Position numbers and translations under genes: made by a program. From positions 10,722,428 through 10,786,427 of the forward strand of contig OZ023194.1 in the NCBI GenBank assembly GCA_963995505.1: DNA of 64,000 bases, given 5' to 3'. This document shows, piece after piece, positions 21,801 to 33,246 of this stretch (the first letter of the stretch is position 1; the number at the start of each line of letters is the position of its first letter). Source of the stretch: Hypericum androsaemum. Its lineage: Eukaryota; Streptophyta; Magnoliopsida; Malpighiales; Hypericaceae. A model generated the notes under the pieces. That model was not told the DNA's origin and searched no databases. It worked only from the letters and a program-made list of their open reading frames with translations.

Positions 21801-24591
21801 ATTCATTTTGTATCAATATATGAGGCACGTGCTTGTTCCAACAAGGAATATCCTCTAGGAAGTTTCTGAGCCATTCAGCTTCTTCCCCAGCTTTATCTAG
21901 TGCTATAAACTTTGACTCCATGATGCATCGAGCTATCCACATTTGTTTAGAGGATTTCCAGGACACAGCTCCTCCACCTATGGTGAACATGTAACCACTA
22001 GTGGATTTGGAGTCTTTAGTGTCCGATATCTAATTCGCATCACTGTACTCTTCCAATACAGCTAGATATCTGGTATAAAGTATGCCATAGTTCAAAGTAT
22101 ATTTTAGATACTTTAGAACCCTTTCCAGAGCTAGTCAGTGATCCGTTCCTGGATTGCTTGTGAATCTACTAAGCTTACTAACTGAATATGCAATATCAGG
22201 GCGTGTATAATTTTTCATGTACATCAGGCTCCCAATGATCCTTGCATATTTTAGTTGAGATACTGGGTCTCCTCTATTTTTAGCTAAGTATAGGCTCAGG
22301 TCTATCGGAGTCTTAACCAGAGATTTGTCAAATGCTTTGAATTTTTTGAGTACATTCTCAATATAGTGAGATTGTGACAAGGCAATTCTTTCAGTCATCC
22401 TAGAGATTTTGATCCCTAGTATGACATCAGCTAGACCCATATCTTTCATATCAAAGTTGTTCTTTAACATTTTCTTAGTTTTCATGATAAGATCATTACA
22501 GCTTCCCTTGATTAGCATGTCATCTACATACAGACATACAATCACGTAAGTATTAGGTGCGCCTTTAATGTATACACATTTATCACACTCATTGATCTTA
22601 AAGCCATTTGACATCATTGTTCTGTGAAATTTCTCACACCAATGTTTCGGCGCCTGTTTCTGCCCGTACAATGACTTGACCAGTTTGCATACTTTATGCT
22701 CTTGTCAGGGGGCAACAAACCCTTCATCTTGCTCCATTTATATCTCCTCTTTCAGTTCTCCATTTAGGAAAACTATTTTTACATCCATCTGATGTATCTC
22801 GAGGTTATAGAATGCTGCAATGACTATGCGTACTCTAATAGATGTGATTCTTGTGACCGGCAAATACATGTCAAAGTAATCATATCCTTCCTTCTGTTTG
22901 AACCCTTTAGCTACCAATCGAGCTTTGTACTTATCGATTGATCCATCAGCTTTGTATTTCTTTTTAAGGATCCACTTATAACCTAAAGGTTTGCAACCTG
23001 GTAGGAGATCCACGATTTTCCACGTGTGATTTTGCATGATGGACTCTATCTCACTGCTGATAGCTTCTTTCCAGAGATGAGCATCTGGACTAGATAATGC
23101 CTCTTGGATTATATATGGAAATCCTAAAAAAGATGCACTCCCAAAAACATAAAAAATTCAGGTTCATTTTCTAACACGTATGTCAGAAAATCTGGACAAA
23201 ATGACTTGGCCGTTCTGGCCCTTTTGCTGCATCTAGGTTCCTCAACAACTTGATGAGAACCTTGAGTAGCTTCATGAGCTCTTTTATTAGAGCTTGAGTC
23301 TTTTCTCTCCTTGTTTGAAAAGATATTCTCAAAGAATGTTACATTCCTTGATTCCATGACCATTCCCTCGTTGATTTCAGGGTTTTCAGACTTGTGCACT
23401 AGAAATCGGTATGCGCTACTATTGTAGGCATATCCGATAAAGATGCAGTCAATAGTCTTGGATCCTATTCTCACCCTTTTAGGCGAAAGTATTTCTACCT
23501 TAGCTAGGCACCCCACACTATAAGGTAACTGTAGGAAGGCTTTCTCCCTTTCCATAGTTCATATAGGATTTTGTCCCTTTTCTTGTGTGGCAATTTATTT
23601 AGAATATGGTTAGCCGAGAGTACAGCTTCCCCCCACATATTTTGGGGTAAGCCCGAGCTAATCAACATAGCATTCATCATCTTCTTGAGAGTTTGATTCT
23701 TACGTTCAGTTACGCCATTTGATTGAGGTGAGTATGGTGCAGTTGTCTGATGAATAATGCCATTTTGTTGGCAGAATTCCTCAAACGTCTCTATCACTTC
23801 GAATCATTTTGATTTTACTGCTAAGTTAATTTTCAACCTCATTCTTATAACTCTTGAAAGCTTCGAAGGCTTCGTCCTTTCCTTTCACTTTCAAGAGATA
23901 TATGTAACAGTATCTTGTGTAATCATCGATAAATGTGATGAAATATTTTTTCTCACCTTTAGTTTGCACGTGTTTCATATCGCAGACGTCGGTATGAATT
24001 AACTCTAAAGATGTTGTACTTCTTTCCACTGAATGGAAATGTGCTTTGGCCAATACATACTTTGCATTTATCGTTTGGATTAAACTCCAGTTTAGGTAAT
24101 AAATTTAAACTTACCAACAACTGCAGTTTAGGCAATAAATTTAAACTTACCAACTTTCTTAGTGAGCTTAAATTTACGTGTCCTAATCTATCATGCCATA
24201 AGTTAGAACACTCAGCCAAGTAAAAAGAATTAACAACTTTATTCTTGCCCTCAAAGGCACGTTGTACAATTATTACATTCAACTTAAAGAGTCCCCTATC
24301 TAGGTAACCCTTTCCTATAAATGTACCAGCTTTGGTTATTACAAATTTATCAGCCTCAAAAACTAGCTTCAGCCCAGCTTTGCTTAACAGAGAGCCGGAT
24401 ACTAGATTCTTATGAATGTCTGGGACATGCAGCACATCCTTGAGGATCAGCTCTTTGCTTAAGGTCAGCTTCACGACTACCATACCCAATTTGACTACCT
24501 TGGAAGTTACGGATTACCCATAAACAGCTTCCGTCCGGTGATCGAGGTATAAGTCGAGAACATCTCATTGTCTGAGCATATGTGGCGGGTT
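21801..24591 (-). pseudogene. Copia protease-integrase-RT-RNase H fragments
   Basis: In sense order: protease region ICSDNEMF and ITGRKLFM, the LWHDRLGHVNLSSL pre-integrase block, integrase [16 protein letters not shown] and NGVTERKNQT (catalytic Glu kept), RT WILKKKYKADGSIDKYKARL, HQMDVKIVFLNGEL, YVDDMLI and [10 protein letters not shown], and RNase H up to [10 protein letters not shown]. Several frameshifts and stops lie between them. A 36-bp in-frame duplication at 24088-24159 repeats the residues around SLNLLPKL in the pre-integrase linker. Non-functional. Confidence 0.8.
24088..24159 (-). repeat. 36-bp duplication in copia pol
   Basis: Two copies begin CAGTTTAGG at 24088 and 24124. The same linker in the element at 63 kb carries a 10-bp array. 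Confidence 0.8.
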
Positions 24592-24596
24592 GCTCT

Positions 24597-26954
24597 TGTG
24601 ACATTCGGAAAAAATGGTTGGTCAGAATGCATCGCATCGAGTTGGTTACATGAGATGTGTGATTTGAAGTGTTCAATGATATCAATTGGTGTCCTTATGA
24701 TCCCATTTCAACCACAACAATCCTTAGTGAATTTATTTCCTTGAGAAGCTACTTGGACAGATTTGGACAGATTGACCTTTGCTTAGTAAATTGGGCATAA
24801 CATTCTCAATATTGCTTCAAATGGTACAAATGAACTTGATCCAGAAACTAGAAACATAGAGAAACAAATAAGTTCACTATCAAATTGGATAAAAACCAGA
24901 GGAAGGCCGCCATATTTGAGCTGCTTGCTTGTGAATGAATCTGATTGGACCCCAGTTTCTTTGTTTGCTTCTTAGAATTAAAGGAAGAGGTGAGTTGATT
25001 GCTATTGGACCTCACCCACCTCTTCATATATCTCAGAGGCTTTTCTGAAGAGGCAGAACACTTATCTCCTTGGTCATAAAACGAAAATTTAAGAGAAAGA
25101 AGAGAGAAGGCTGAAAGAGGAAGAAACAAGCTGCTCAATAAAGAATCAAGCGGTAAGCCTATTTCCGTTCAGATTTAGACTTTTAACCTTTGAAGAGAGT
25201 TGTAGAGGACTTCAGTACCTTTCTTTTGGTATATCATATTTGGAATTTGGATCAGGGAATCGACGGAAAATTCGTTTTGAATCAGACTATCGTTGAAGAA
25301 GTACACAGCTGAGGTTGTTGAGGAAAACGTGATTTGTAAGCATACTTAGGCTTCGAATTGGGACATGAAATTTTGACAGATTATAGAGGACTCTATAAGC
25401 TTTCTAACCGTATATCATATGCCTTGTTTGGATGAAGAAATCTTGTTCAAGACTTGGTTGAATTTCGGACTTGTCTGCTGTGTTTAGATTGAAGGGGCTC
25501 AAGAATAGAGACTTGGTAAGTGGTTTGTTTGGAAATTTCAGTGAATATGTGGATTCTGAGATATCAAGGACATACAGGGGAAGTCATGTAAAGTGTTATT
25601 TGAAGTGGTTATGATCTGAGATTGAGTTATATGTGGTAATTATTGAAGATGAAGTGGTTGAGCTTCTCTTGTGTTTGGTTTGTGTTGTGATTGCCAAAAT
25701 AGATTGTTGGATGACATTTATGACCATGAGTAGGCTCTAAACAGATTATACATGTGTGGTATATTTGTCAAGAAAGTAAGGATTGAAAGAGATTGAGATA
25801 TTTGGACATGTTTGATACTTGTTTAGACGATGTGTTGTGATTATGTCATTATCTATTGTTCTGAAGCGTTGGCAGCGATTTGGTTTAGGAATTCGGAGGT
25901 TAACCTCGTTATTGTGATTTGGGATTGTGAACAGAACATCCGCAAGGTGTGGGGGTGAAGGAGAACCATTTCAAAAGCTTTGAGTGAAAGGCATTGGATT
26001 CAGAAATCAGTGTGATCGGTGGATCTTTGTTGTGTAAGCGGATAGACCATGATATGTTGGTTGTGTTTGTTATATGCATGTTTCAGATCTTGATTGATGT
26101 GCGTCTCATGCATATGTTGTTGGTTATGAGATGAGATTGTGCATATGTGATACGTTTGGCATATGTGTGAGGGATATGATTCTGGACCGTTGGGTCATAT
26201 GTTTGTTAGGATATGTGTTTTGTGAGAGAGATGAACAGGCTTTCCCGTACTAACCGGGGATGTTAGTCTATGAGCTTATAGTTTGGGGATATCACTAGTT
26301 TACGTATGTAAGCTAGCTTTGTGTTTGTGTGGACGGAGATTCGTTTGGCCATTTGGATATCCCTTGGCAGTCAGAGGAAGGGGCCTTTCAAAACCTGTTC
26401 CTGGCTCTATGTGTCTGTGTGTTTATATTTATGTTTTCGGTAATTTGTGCATCATATGGTCATCATGCATTTCGAGTTCAGTTACGTCGAACATGGTTGA
26501 GTTCTGTGGCACGTATATCTCAGACATAACTAATATGTTATGTTCTATCTTCTTACTAAGTGTTCCCAAACACTTACCCCCTACTAATCTATCTCAGGTT
26601 CCGAGGTGCCATAGTAGCGTTGATTCTGGAGTCTGTATTTCGAGCCCATCTTCTTCGTTCGAGGGCCACATTTTGAGGTCTCCAGACTTGTACTTCCTTC
26701 TACATCTGTATATATGCTCCGTAGTGGGTTAGATCCTGGTTTATGTCCGATTTTGGATTTGTCATTTGGAGATGGATTTTTTTTTTCAGATTTTCGTTGA
26801 TGGTTGTGTACCATCTTTTGCATATGTTGTATCTTTCTCAGGTTTGTATGATGTGAGTATTGATGAATTTGTGTGAGGCTTGCTAGATTTCACATTTGCA
26901 GATGTTTGTCGTGGAGTCTAGCACCGGTCACCGACCTGAGAGCGGGTCGTGACA
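24597..26954 (+). mobile_element. Solo LTR, 2358 bp, nested in copia
   Basis: Starts TGTGACATTCGG and ends GGGTCGTGACA, with the 5-bp duplication GCTCT at 24592-24596 and 26955-26959. It interrupts the copia protease region: VDT lies on one side and ICSDNEMF on the other. The large size and GGGTCGTGACA end recall chromovirus-type Ty3/gypsy LTRs, in which this end precedes the primer-binding site, but this is inference. A TATA-like TTCATATATC occurs near 25023. No coding domain found inside. Confidence 0.8.
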
Positions 26955-26959
26955 GCTCT

Positions 26960-27912
26960 TGTGTCGACGAACCACTCTCTTGGGTTATCCACCAAATTGG
27001 TTTCAAACACCACAGCGGATAGATGTAACTCAGGCAGATCCTCAGCCAGATTAGCCTTCTCACGATTGTCCTTCTTTGGAAGACGACAATCCTTTTCCAT
27101 GTGATCGGACTTGTTGCAGTTGAAGTAGTTGCCCTTGATCTTCTTAGCCTTTTTTTGCTTTAGCTCTTGCTTCTCCTGCTTATTGCCATACTTCTTTCTC
27201 TTCTTGCCAGTACTTCCTTTAGCTAAGTGTATCATGGCTTCAGAGTTGGTCTTGTTTGTCTTGACTTTGGACTTTCGGTTAACTTCCTCAATCCTTAGTC
27301 TCACAATCAAGTCTTCAAGACCCATGTCCTTCCTCTTATGTTTGAGGTAGTTCTTAAAATCCTTCCATATGGGTGGTAGCTTTTTGATCATTGCCGCCAC
27401 TTGAAAGGATTCACTTAGTTGCATTCCTTCGGTATGAATCTCATGCAGAATTAATTGCAATTCTTGCACTTGATCTATCACCTTCTTGGAATCAACCATC
27501 TTGAAGTCGAGGAATCTTCTGAAGATGAATTTCTTCAACTCGGCATCTTCCGTCTTGTACTTCTTTTTCAGGAAATCTCACAATTTTTTTGCAGTCGTGG
27601 TTACCACATTGACATTGTATAGGGTGTCATTTAATCTATTCAGGATGTAGTTACGACATAAGAAGTCGCTATGGTTTCATGCATCCAGAGCGTTGATCTT
27701 CTGTTGATCAGCCTCATTCTCCGCTACCTTCGGTGCGCTTCTTCTTTCAAGAACCGGACCAGGTTGAGCATTGTCAGGTAGAACAACATCTTTTGTTGCC
27801 ACCTCTTGAACTCGGTACCATTGAACTTTGTCGGCCTTTCGGCGTGGACAGTTCCTAGGACCGTCGGTACTGGTGCCTGAGCAGAGCTTGATGATGCCAT
27901 CTTCAAGTACAC
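26960..27912 (-). pseudogene. Copia gag (UBN2-type) and start of protease
   Basis: Sense translation begins MASSSSAQAP near 27912 and includes TKFNGTEFKRWQQKMLFYL. After frame breaks it continues through the gag core and a lysine-rich tract to a zinc knuckle. The knuckle reads [14 protein letters not shown], with Tyr at the position of the first cysteine, so it would not chelate zinc normally. It ends at NPREWFVDT, the protease Asp, where the solo LTR interrupts. Confidence 0.8.
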
Positions 27913-27929
27913 AAGTCTCGTCTTACGAT

Positions 27930-28481
27930 TGTTGTTTTTGGAGGTAGTATACTTGATTAGGATCTAAGTCGAGGCAAGAGTTTTACTCTTTCTCCGTAAA
28001 ACGAGATTGCCCCGTATTCAGTGCTTACGGGCTACGGCAATCGTTTTCAAGATACAACGACTTTGTTACTTCCAAGATCGTAGCACAACGATTCTCGAAG
28101 CTTCGGACGAACCTTGGATACTCGAAACTTTCTTGAGAGAGAGGGAGCGAAGAACAACTATTGCTAATGAATGCTTATGCAATGAGTTGTGGGGTGAGAT
28201 GCAAATGAGGGGAGAGGCCTATTTATAGGCTGCGGAGGGAGAGGAGGCAAGCACTCGTGCTCGTGCTCATGCTCGTGCTCGGACCATCCTCGCAATCGGC
28301 CTTGGACAGCACTCCAGGTGGAATACTTAGTTCCTAGTTAACAAAGAACAACTCCTTATAAAATTAGATTTTCTTCCTTCCACCTTCGATGTGGTACAAG
28401 AATTGTACCCCACTTTTGGACTATTCCATCTTGGGTTTCCCTACCATGACCTTTGCATTGAATTGTCATTCAATTCCAACA
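27930..28481 (-). repeat. 5' LTR of nested copia (552 bp, internally deleted)
   Basis: Sense start TGTTGGAATTGAATG and end AAACAACA. It lacks about 360 bp found in the 17574-18484 LTR. The gap ends in the GAGCAC array, suggesting deletion by slippage or unequal pairing at the repeat. Confidence 0.75.
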
Positions 28482-30440
28482 TAACATTCGTTACAATATG
28501 TAGAACAACATTCAGTTCGACATATATTTTACTATTTACGGCCTAATGAATAAGTTCCTTAATCAGGGTCCATATTTATGATTATGATCAATAAATGAAA
28601 ATTTTGTAATTCAAGAGTATTTTTATTGTTAGAATTTCTACATTTGATCTAAAATATTTAAAGAAAGTAGTAGATAAAGTCTAATTTATTATATACATGA
28701 CTCATGTATGTTCCGTAAGTAATGTAAGATTTTACGGTATTTAGAAATTTTCATTAATTAGAATAGAGCATCTTTATTGTCAGCCACACTAATCCTTAAC
28801 ATAATCAGTAGTTTGTTAGCAATTCGTTCTCTTTTAACATAATATATCAAATGTAGCAACGTTAGTACCAACTCCAAAATATTTTTTAATCTGAATGACA
28901 TCAGGCTTTCGATAAGAGAAGAATCCATGTTTTATATACAAGGCAAACAAGAACTTTTTGTTTGGTGAAGCAACGGGGGAGCCCTTGTCAAAGAGCAGCG
29001 TGCACGATAAGGTATTGCCTTGTCTGCCTGTAGCAGGACAGGGTCCATCTCAAATTTGTTTACCTTGTCGGACTAATACAACTAATTTAGATCTAATCAA
29101 TATTTTAAAATTTATGTGTTAGATCGATTGGATTGAGACCAGATATCAGGCCATTTTGTGCAAAAATTGGGAGAAATGTTCAACCGGTTAGACAAGTCGG
29201 TTCATATAGTTGGACCGCTAGTCTAGCTCAAATTTCTGAAAATTATTTTTCTGAAATTTTAATTTTTTGAGTTTTGTTAGATTAAATGTAATTAAATTAT
29301 AATTTTGTACTTATAAATGATAAATTTATATAATATTTATAATTATTCAGAATTTTAATACTAAATATAATTAATTAATAAATTATTTTTAACATAAAAA
29401 TCCGGTCCAACCATTCAGACCTAACAGACCAAAAAAAAGATTTTTCTGGTCGCTTCCCTAATAGTTTTTAAAAATATTGAATTTAATTTAAGAAGAACAA
29501 ATACATTAAAATTTAAGCTCAAAATTTTTGATTAAACGAAAAATAATTTTATTAGCCGGTCCCATTTATTTTCTGGGTCATACGACCTATTGTCTTATTT
29601 AATTTTAGGCCTTTTTTATAGCTTGGAGCCTTTTTTTTAGCCTTGGACCTTCTTTTTTGTGCCCATCCGGAGGATCGTTTTGGAGCCTCCAAGTGGCAGG
29701 AGCTCAGGCATCGATGACTCCTCCCCGTCGAGCGTTGACCGAGTAAGAGTGAAGGTGACGGTGGATTTATGGGATGGATGGATGGTAGAAAAAGACCGAG
29801 TACATAAAAAAAAAACCTAATTTCTTGGACTATGTCACTGATATTTACGAGGTTACCTCCCGATATTAAACTTTCTGATGTTTCCAAATTTGGTCTTCAA
29901 TTTCCTCTGAACAAAAGGATGGCCGAGCTTAATTTTGATACAGATCATATAAATCATAAAATATAATTGGTGAATAATTTTTCTGACTAAGTCAGATTGC
30001 TCAATTACGGAAAATACAGCCTAGTTAAAATACGATAATAATAAAGTTCGCTCTTTATCGTCAAATCAATTCAAATTTGGATTAATTAGTCTAACCAAAA
30101 ATCATAAAGATCGAATGACAAAGTCATGCTTTATCAGAAATTGAATGAATATCAAAAGTTTTTACCATTTCGTGAAAAAATTATTTGATAACAAATATTT
30201 CATTTACCTATAAAAAATCACTTTATTTTGCTCAATTCATAGGTATCTCAGAGGTAAATGAGTTGCTAATGGAGGAGTCAAACTAAGGGTATGTACAAGT
30301 GAGAAACAATTCTCCAAGGAAGAAAATTGTGTCCATATTGAAAATGAGGATTCCATAAACTTACAATTACAAAAGGACAAACAAAAACATTTGTCCTAAC
30401 CAAGTTGCACATTAAAAATGCCTTTAATACGAATCTCTAA
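28482..30440. other. AT-rich intergenic region with a MITE
   Basis: No gene supported. Apart from the hAT-like MITE at 29098-29479 I see no recognisable structure. The minus-strand open frame at 29552-29887 shows no domain and is not called. Confidence 0.5.
29098..29479. mobile_element. hAT-like MITE (382 bp)
   Basis: The ends are CAATATTTTAAAA and, inverted, TTTTTAAAAATATTG. The 8-bp flanks GATCTAAT (29090-29097) and AATTTAAT (29480-29487) agree at six of eight bases. Same terminal type as the better-preserved copy at 54175-54776. No coding capacity. Confidence 0.55.
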
Positions 30441-30448
30441 TCATAATA

Positions 30449-30460
30449 TATATTTATGTC
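30449..30460 (+). promoter_or_regulatory. Candidate TATA region of the ERF gene
   Basis: TATATATTTATG about 200 bp upstream of the ERF start codon, leaving a 5' UTR of roughly 170-180 bases. This is a weak call based on sequence and distance only. Confidence 0.35.
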
Positions 30461-30659
30461 CATGCCTTAATACAACTTCCAAAGGCATCATTCTAGTGCC
30501 ACAACCACAGCCCCTAAGCCCTCTCTTCGGTTTTGTCTCCCTTCTCTTAGACTAGAACATCCTCTCTTAGTCTTACTAATTACCAAGTCCTAATCCTAAA
30601 CCAAACCGAGCCTCGTTCTTTCGTGCAGGTCGAAACTTACCCGACAAGGAATTGCAGAA

Positions 30660-31418
30660 ATGGAAATTCACTTCCAGCAGCAAAAGACCATCAGCATTCC
30701 AATGAGCAAACAAAGCAAGTTCAAGGGAAGGAACAAGGCTAGCAACAACATCAACAAGAAGTTCATTGGTGTCAGGCAAAGGCCATCAGGGAGATGGGTA
30801 GCTGAGATCAAAGACACAACGCAGAAGATCAGAATGTGGCTAGGGACATTCGAGACGGCCGAAGAAGCTGCCAAGGCGTACGACGAAGCTGCCTGCCTTC
30901 TCCGCGGAGCCAACACTCGGACCAACTTCGTCACGCGTGTTTCCTTGGATTCTCCTCTTGCTGGTAGGATCAGAAGCCTACTCAACAACAGGAAAGCAGG
31001 CAAGCAGCAACAGCAAATTGCAGAAGCTCAAAATCCTGAAGCTTCCACCTCAGCAATTAGTACACTAACTACCACTAGCATTGACACAAGCTATGGAACA
31101 AGTGAGGAAAATTGCGAAGATACCCTTTCATTTGATGATGCATACAAGCCTGATCTGAGCAATTTCAGGGAGGATTCTGATCCTTCTTGGGGTTTCGGAT
31201 CCGGGTTCGAGCAGTTTTCTTTTCCTCATGAAGGATTAGACCTTCCAAAGCACATGCTTTTACCTGATACTAGTGAGCTGGAGTTCTCAGAATTTGCCAG
31301 GATGAAAGTTGAGAGACAGATATCAGCATCTCTATATGCAATGAATGGGGTCCACGAGTACATGGCAGCTCTGTATGATCCTAATGAAGCTATTTGGGAT
31401 CTTCCTCCTATATGTTAA
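30660..31418 (+). CDS. RAP2-11: AP2/ERF transcription factor, RAP2-11-like
   Basis: A single-exon gene encodes 252 residues. One AP2/ERF DNA-binding domain spans about 34-91: [38 protein letters not shown], ending RTNF. A basic stretch precedes it. The middle is Gln-, Ser/Thr- and acid-rich, as in activation regions. The C-terminal block [15 protein letters not shown] (217-231) and the final IWDLPP are features I recall from Arabidopsis RAP2-11 (RAP2.11), which is implicated in the low-potassium response upstream of HAK5. Orthology is therefore likely, but the potassium role here is inference. The protein is nuclear and binds GCC-box-like elements by family. The first ATG is used; a second Met at residue 15 could also start. 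Confidence 0.88.
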   Translation: MEIHFQQQKTISIPMSKQSKFKGRNKASNNINKKFIGVRQRPSGRWVAEIKDTTQKIRMWLGTFETAEEAAKAYDEAACLLRGANTRTNFVTRVSLDSPLAGRIRSLLNNRKAGKQQQQIAEAQNPEASTSAISTLTTTSIDTSYGTSEENCEDTLSFDDAYKPDLSNFREDSDPSWGFGSGFEQFSFPHEGLDLPKHMLLPDTSELEFSEFARMKVERQISASLYAMNGVHEYMAALYDPNEAIWDLPPIC

Positions 31419-32130
31419 AGTCACACTTCCTTCTCAATCTGGGAATTCCTTGTTTCTTTCTCTCTCTCTTTCTTATGTGTTAGGATTAAAATTCTCTTGC
31501 AGGAGTTGTAATCGGAAAAAAACCTGTCAGATGTGGGAGTTGAGACCTCCTTTTCAAGGAATTTTGTTCTTCTGCTGTTGTTTATAAAATGGTTATCAGC
31601 AAAGAACAAGGAGAAGTCTTCTGCTGTTTTTGGAAGGTGTTCTTGATGGCTCATTGAGTGCAATGTCAAAAGCAATCATGTCAATAAAAAAAATGTGTGC
31701 CCCTTGGTGCCTAGATGTCATCAATTTCTTTTACCAACCACTTTATAAGGTCTCGATTTCGACTTTTTAGAAACACATCAGTTTAATACTTATTGTGAGA
31801 ACTTTGTCACTTTTTAAAAATTCTACATAGCTCGAACTTGGTTTATATTAGTTGACCAGCGGACAAAATATCAGATGATATAAACCAATAAACGATGTCA
31901 TTAGTTTTTCTAGTATTCCTAAAAAAAATTATAGTAAAGGTCTTGACAAGGATGTGCCAATCTTGAGCAACTCAAACAAGAACTTCCTTCTGGACCACTG
32001 CTAATGATAATATATTTTTTAAATTAACAATTCCCTCTCTTTGTCTAATCATATCATTAGGAGTAGGTTAGCCAATATCTTATAACTGCAGAGGGTATCA
32101 AATTGGCTATTAGATGACATGGGATTTTTT
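31419..32130. other. ERF 3' flank
   Basis: Contains a possible polyadenylation signal, AATAAA, near 31682. No other gene seen. Confidence 0.5.
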
Positions 32131-32145
32131 TCTAACCTCTGAATT

Positions 32146-32250
32146 TTTTTGAAAAGTAAATTTTTACAGTATGATATTGTCAGGATTTGAATACTGGAGC
32201 TCCTTAAATTTGACAATGTCTTGTACCGTTAAACTACAAGCCCTTTGACT
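32146..32250 (-). mobile_element. tRNA-derived SINE
   Basis: The minus strand has A box TAGTTTAACGG (a full match to the consensus) and a B-box-like TATTCAAATCC, then the tail word TGTAAAAATTTAC and an A run. Direct repeats TCTAACCTCTGAA at 32131 and 32251 flank it. Same family tail as the SINEs at 6521 and 47640. Confidence 0.75.
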
Positions 32251-32753
32251 TCTAACCTCTGAAATTTTTAATCCTATTTAGAGATGAATCTTCTTTCCAA
32301 TAGTAAAAGGTGAACCCAAAATTTCCTTGGACTAAGTAAAATGGCATGGGATTTTGTTTTTGGTCGGGAAAATGGTATGGGATTGACTTGCTTTGGAAAG
32401 CAAAAAACTACCCAAATATAATTTTGTGCTGAGAAATCAAGATGAAGGTTATAAATGATCCCCAAATGAAGATAGGATGTCTAGAAGATCCATAAGATGC
32501 ATTTATGTGCTATCTACAGAGTGCTACACTTTCCAAATGCCCCAAATGGGAACAATCTGTAAATTGTTGAAGATGTGCTCTTTTTCTGCAGGAATCCTTT
32601 TGATATCAAGTGCCTGGAGACTTCATAACAAATGATCTCCCAGGTTACCTGCTGGGCAAGAAATTAAGGATTTCCGGAAATTGCGAAAATTGCTCGTTGA
32701 TCAATCTAATTCAATCGAATCTAGTCAGTCACATGTCATTCCTGATTCACAGT

Positions 32754-33224
32754 TCAAATGAAGTACTTCACCATTTGAATTTCCTTTTGTTTGAAGCCAC
32801 ATTTCTCGTAGAATGGCGCATTCTCAAGCTTGCAATCAAGAATCACCTTGTAGCAACCCCTCGTGTGGACATGGTCGACAAGGAACTCGATGATTTTCTT
32901 TCCTAATTGCTTTCCTCGAACACTGGCATCAACCACGACATCCTCGATGTGGCCAACTTTCGCGCAGCTCCTAATGAACTTCTTTTCGATAAAGACACAT
33001 CCAGTTGCAACGATCCTCCCAGAATGATGATCTTCAATAACACAGATCAGATGGTCATCACCATAAGAGCTAATTTCTTGGAAACGCTCTTCAAAATCCT
33101 TGTCAGATAGAGCGTCGCACACTGTTAGTTGGCTCAGCAACTCTATGAAACCTTTACTTTTGTCAGACATTTCCAATCTCCGAACTTGGTACTGGTCACC
33201 ATCGACTAAGTTGTTACTCTGCAT
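32754..33224 (-). CDS. GNA1: Glucosamine 6-phosphate N-acetyltransferase
   Basis: This enzyme transfers acetyl from acetyl-CoA to glucosamine 6-phosphate, giving N-acetylglucosamine 6-phosphate on the way to UDP-GlcNAc. The 156-residue protein is one GNAT domain, close to the known plant GNA1 length. Visible are the GHIEDVVVD strand (91-99), the acetyl-CoA loop RGKQLGKK (103-110), CYKVILDC (124-131) and FYEKCGF (138-144). The coding region has no intron. The ATG at 33224 lies just downstream of a likely 3' splice site, so the gene probably has a 5' UTR intron. No signal peptide seen; cytosolic or ER-associated by family. Confidence 0.93.
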   Translation of the reverse strand: MQSNNLVDGDQYQVRRLEMSDKSKGFIELLSQLTVCDALSDKDFEERFQEISSYGDDHLICVIEDHHSGRIVATGCVFIEKKFIRSCAKVGHIEDVVVDASVRGKQLGKKIIEFLVDHVHTRGCYKVILDCKLENAPFYEKCGFKQKEIQMVKYFI

Positions 33225-33246
33225 TATTTAACTGAAGCTTGATTCT

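Larger units (their letters stand above)
17574..28481 (-). mobile_element. Nested, decayed Ty1/copia element (family B)
   Basis: On the minus strand: 5' LTR 27930-28481, gag and protease start 26960-27912, protease/integrase/RT/RNase H 21801-24591, rest of RNase H and 3' untranslated part 18485-19254, 3' LTR 17574-18484. The coding order is exactly continued across two insertions: 19256-21800 (CID gene fragment) and 24597-26954 (solo LTR). The outer five bases (TATAT, TAACA) do not match. I see no clear primer-binding site after the 5' LTR, so it has decayed. Frames are broken in several places. Treating it as one element rests on the two RNase H halves meeting at the same codon region. Confidence 0.75.

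Noticed and set aside
26283..26732. Plus-strand 149-codon frame inside the nested solo LTR.
   Set aside because: Cysteine- and valine-rich with no motif; lies in LTR sequence bounded by a target duplication.
17574..28481. Reading the copia parts at 17.6-19.3 kb and 21.8-28.5 kb as two separate truncated elements beside a native CID gene.
   Set aside because: The RNase H halves meet at the same codon region with the same orientation, so one interrupted element is simpler. The unmatched outer 5-mers keep some doubt.
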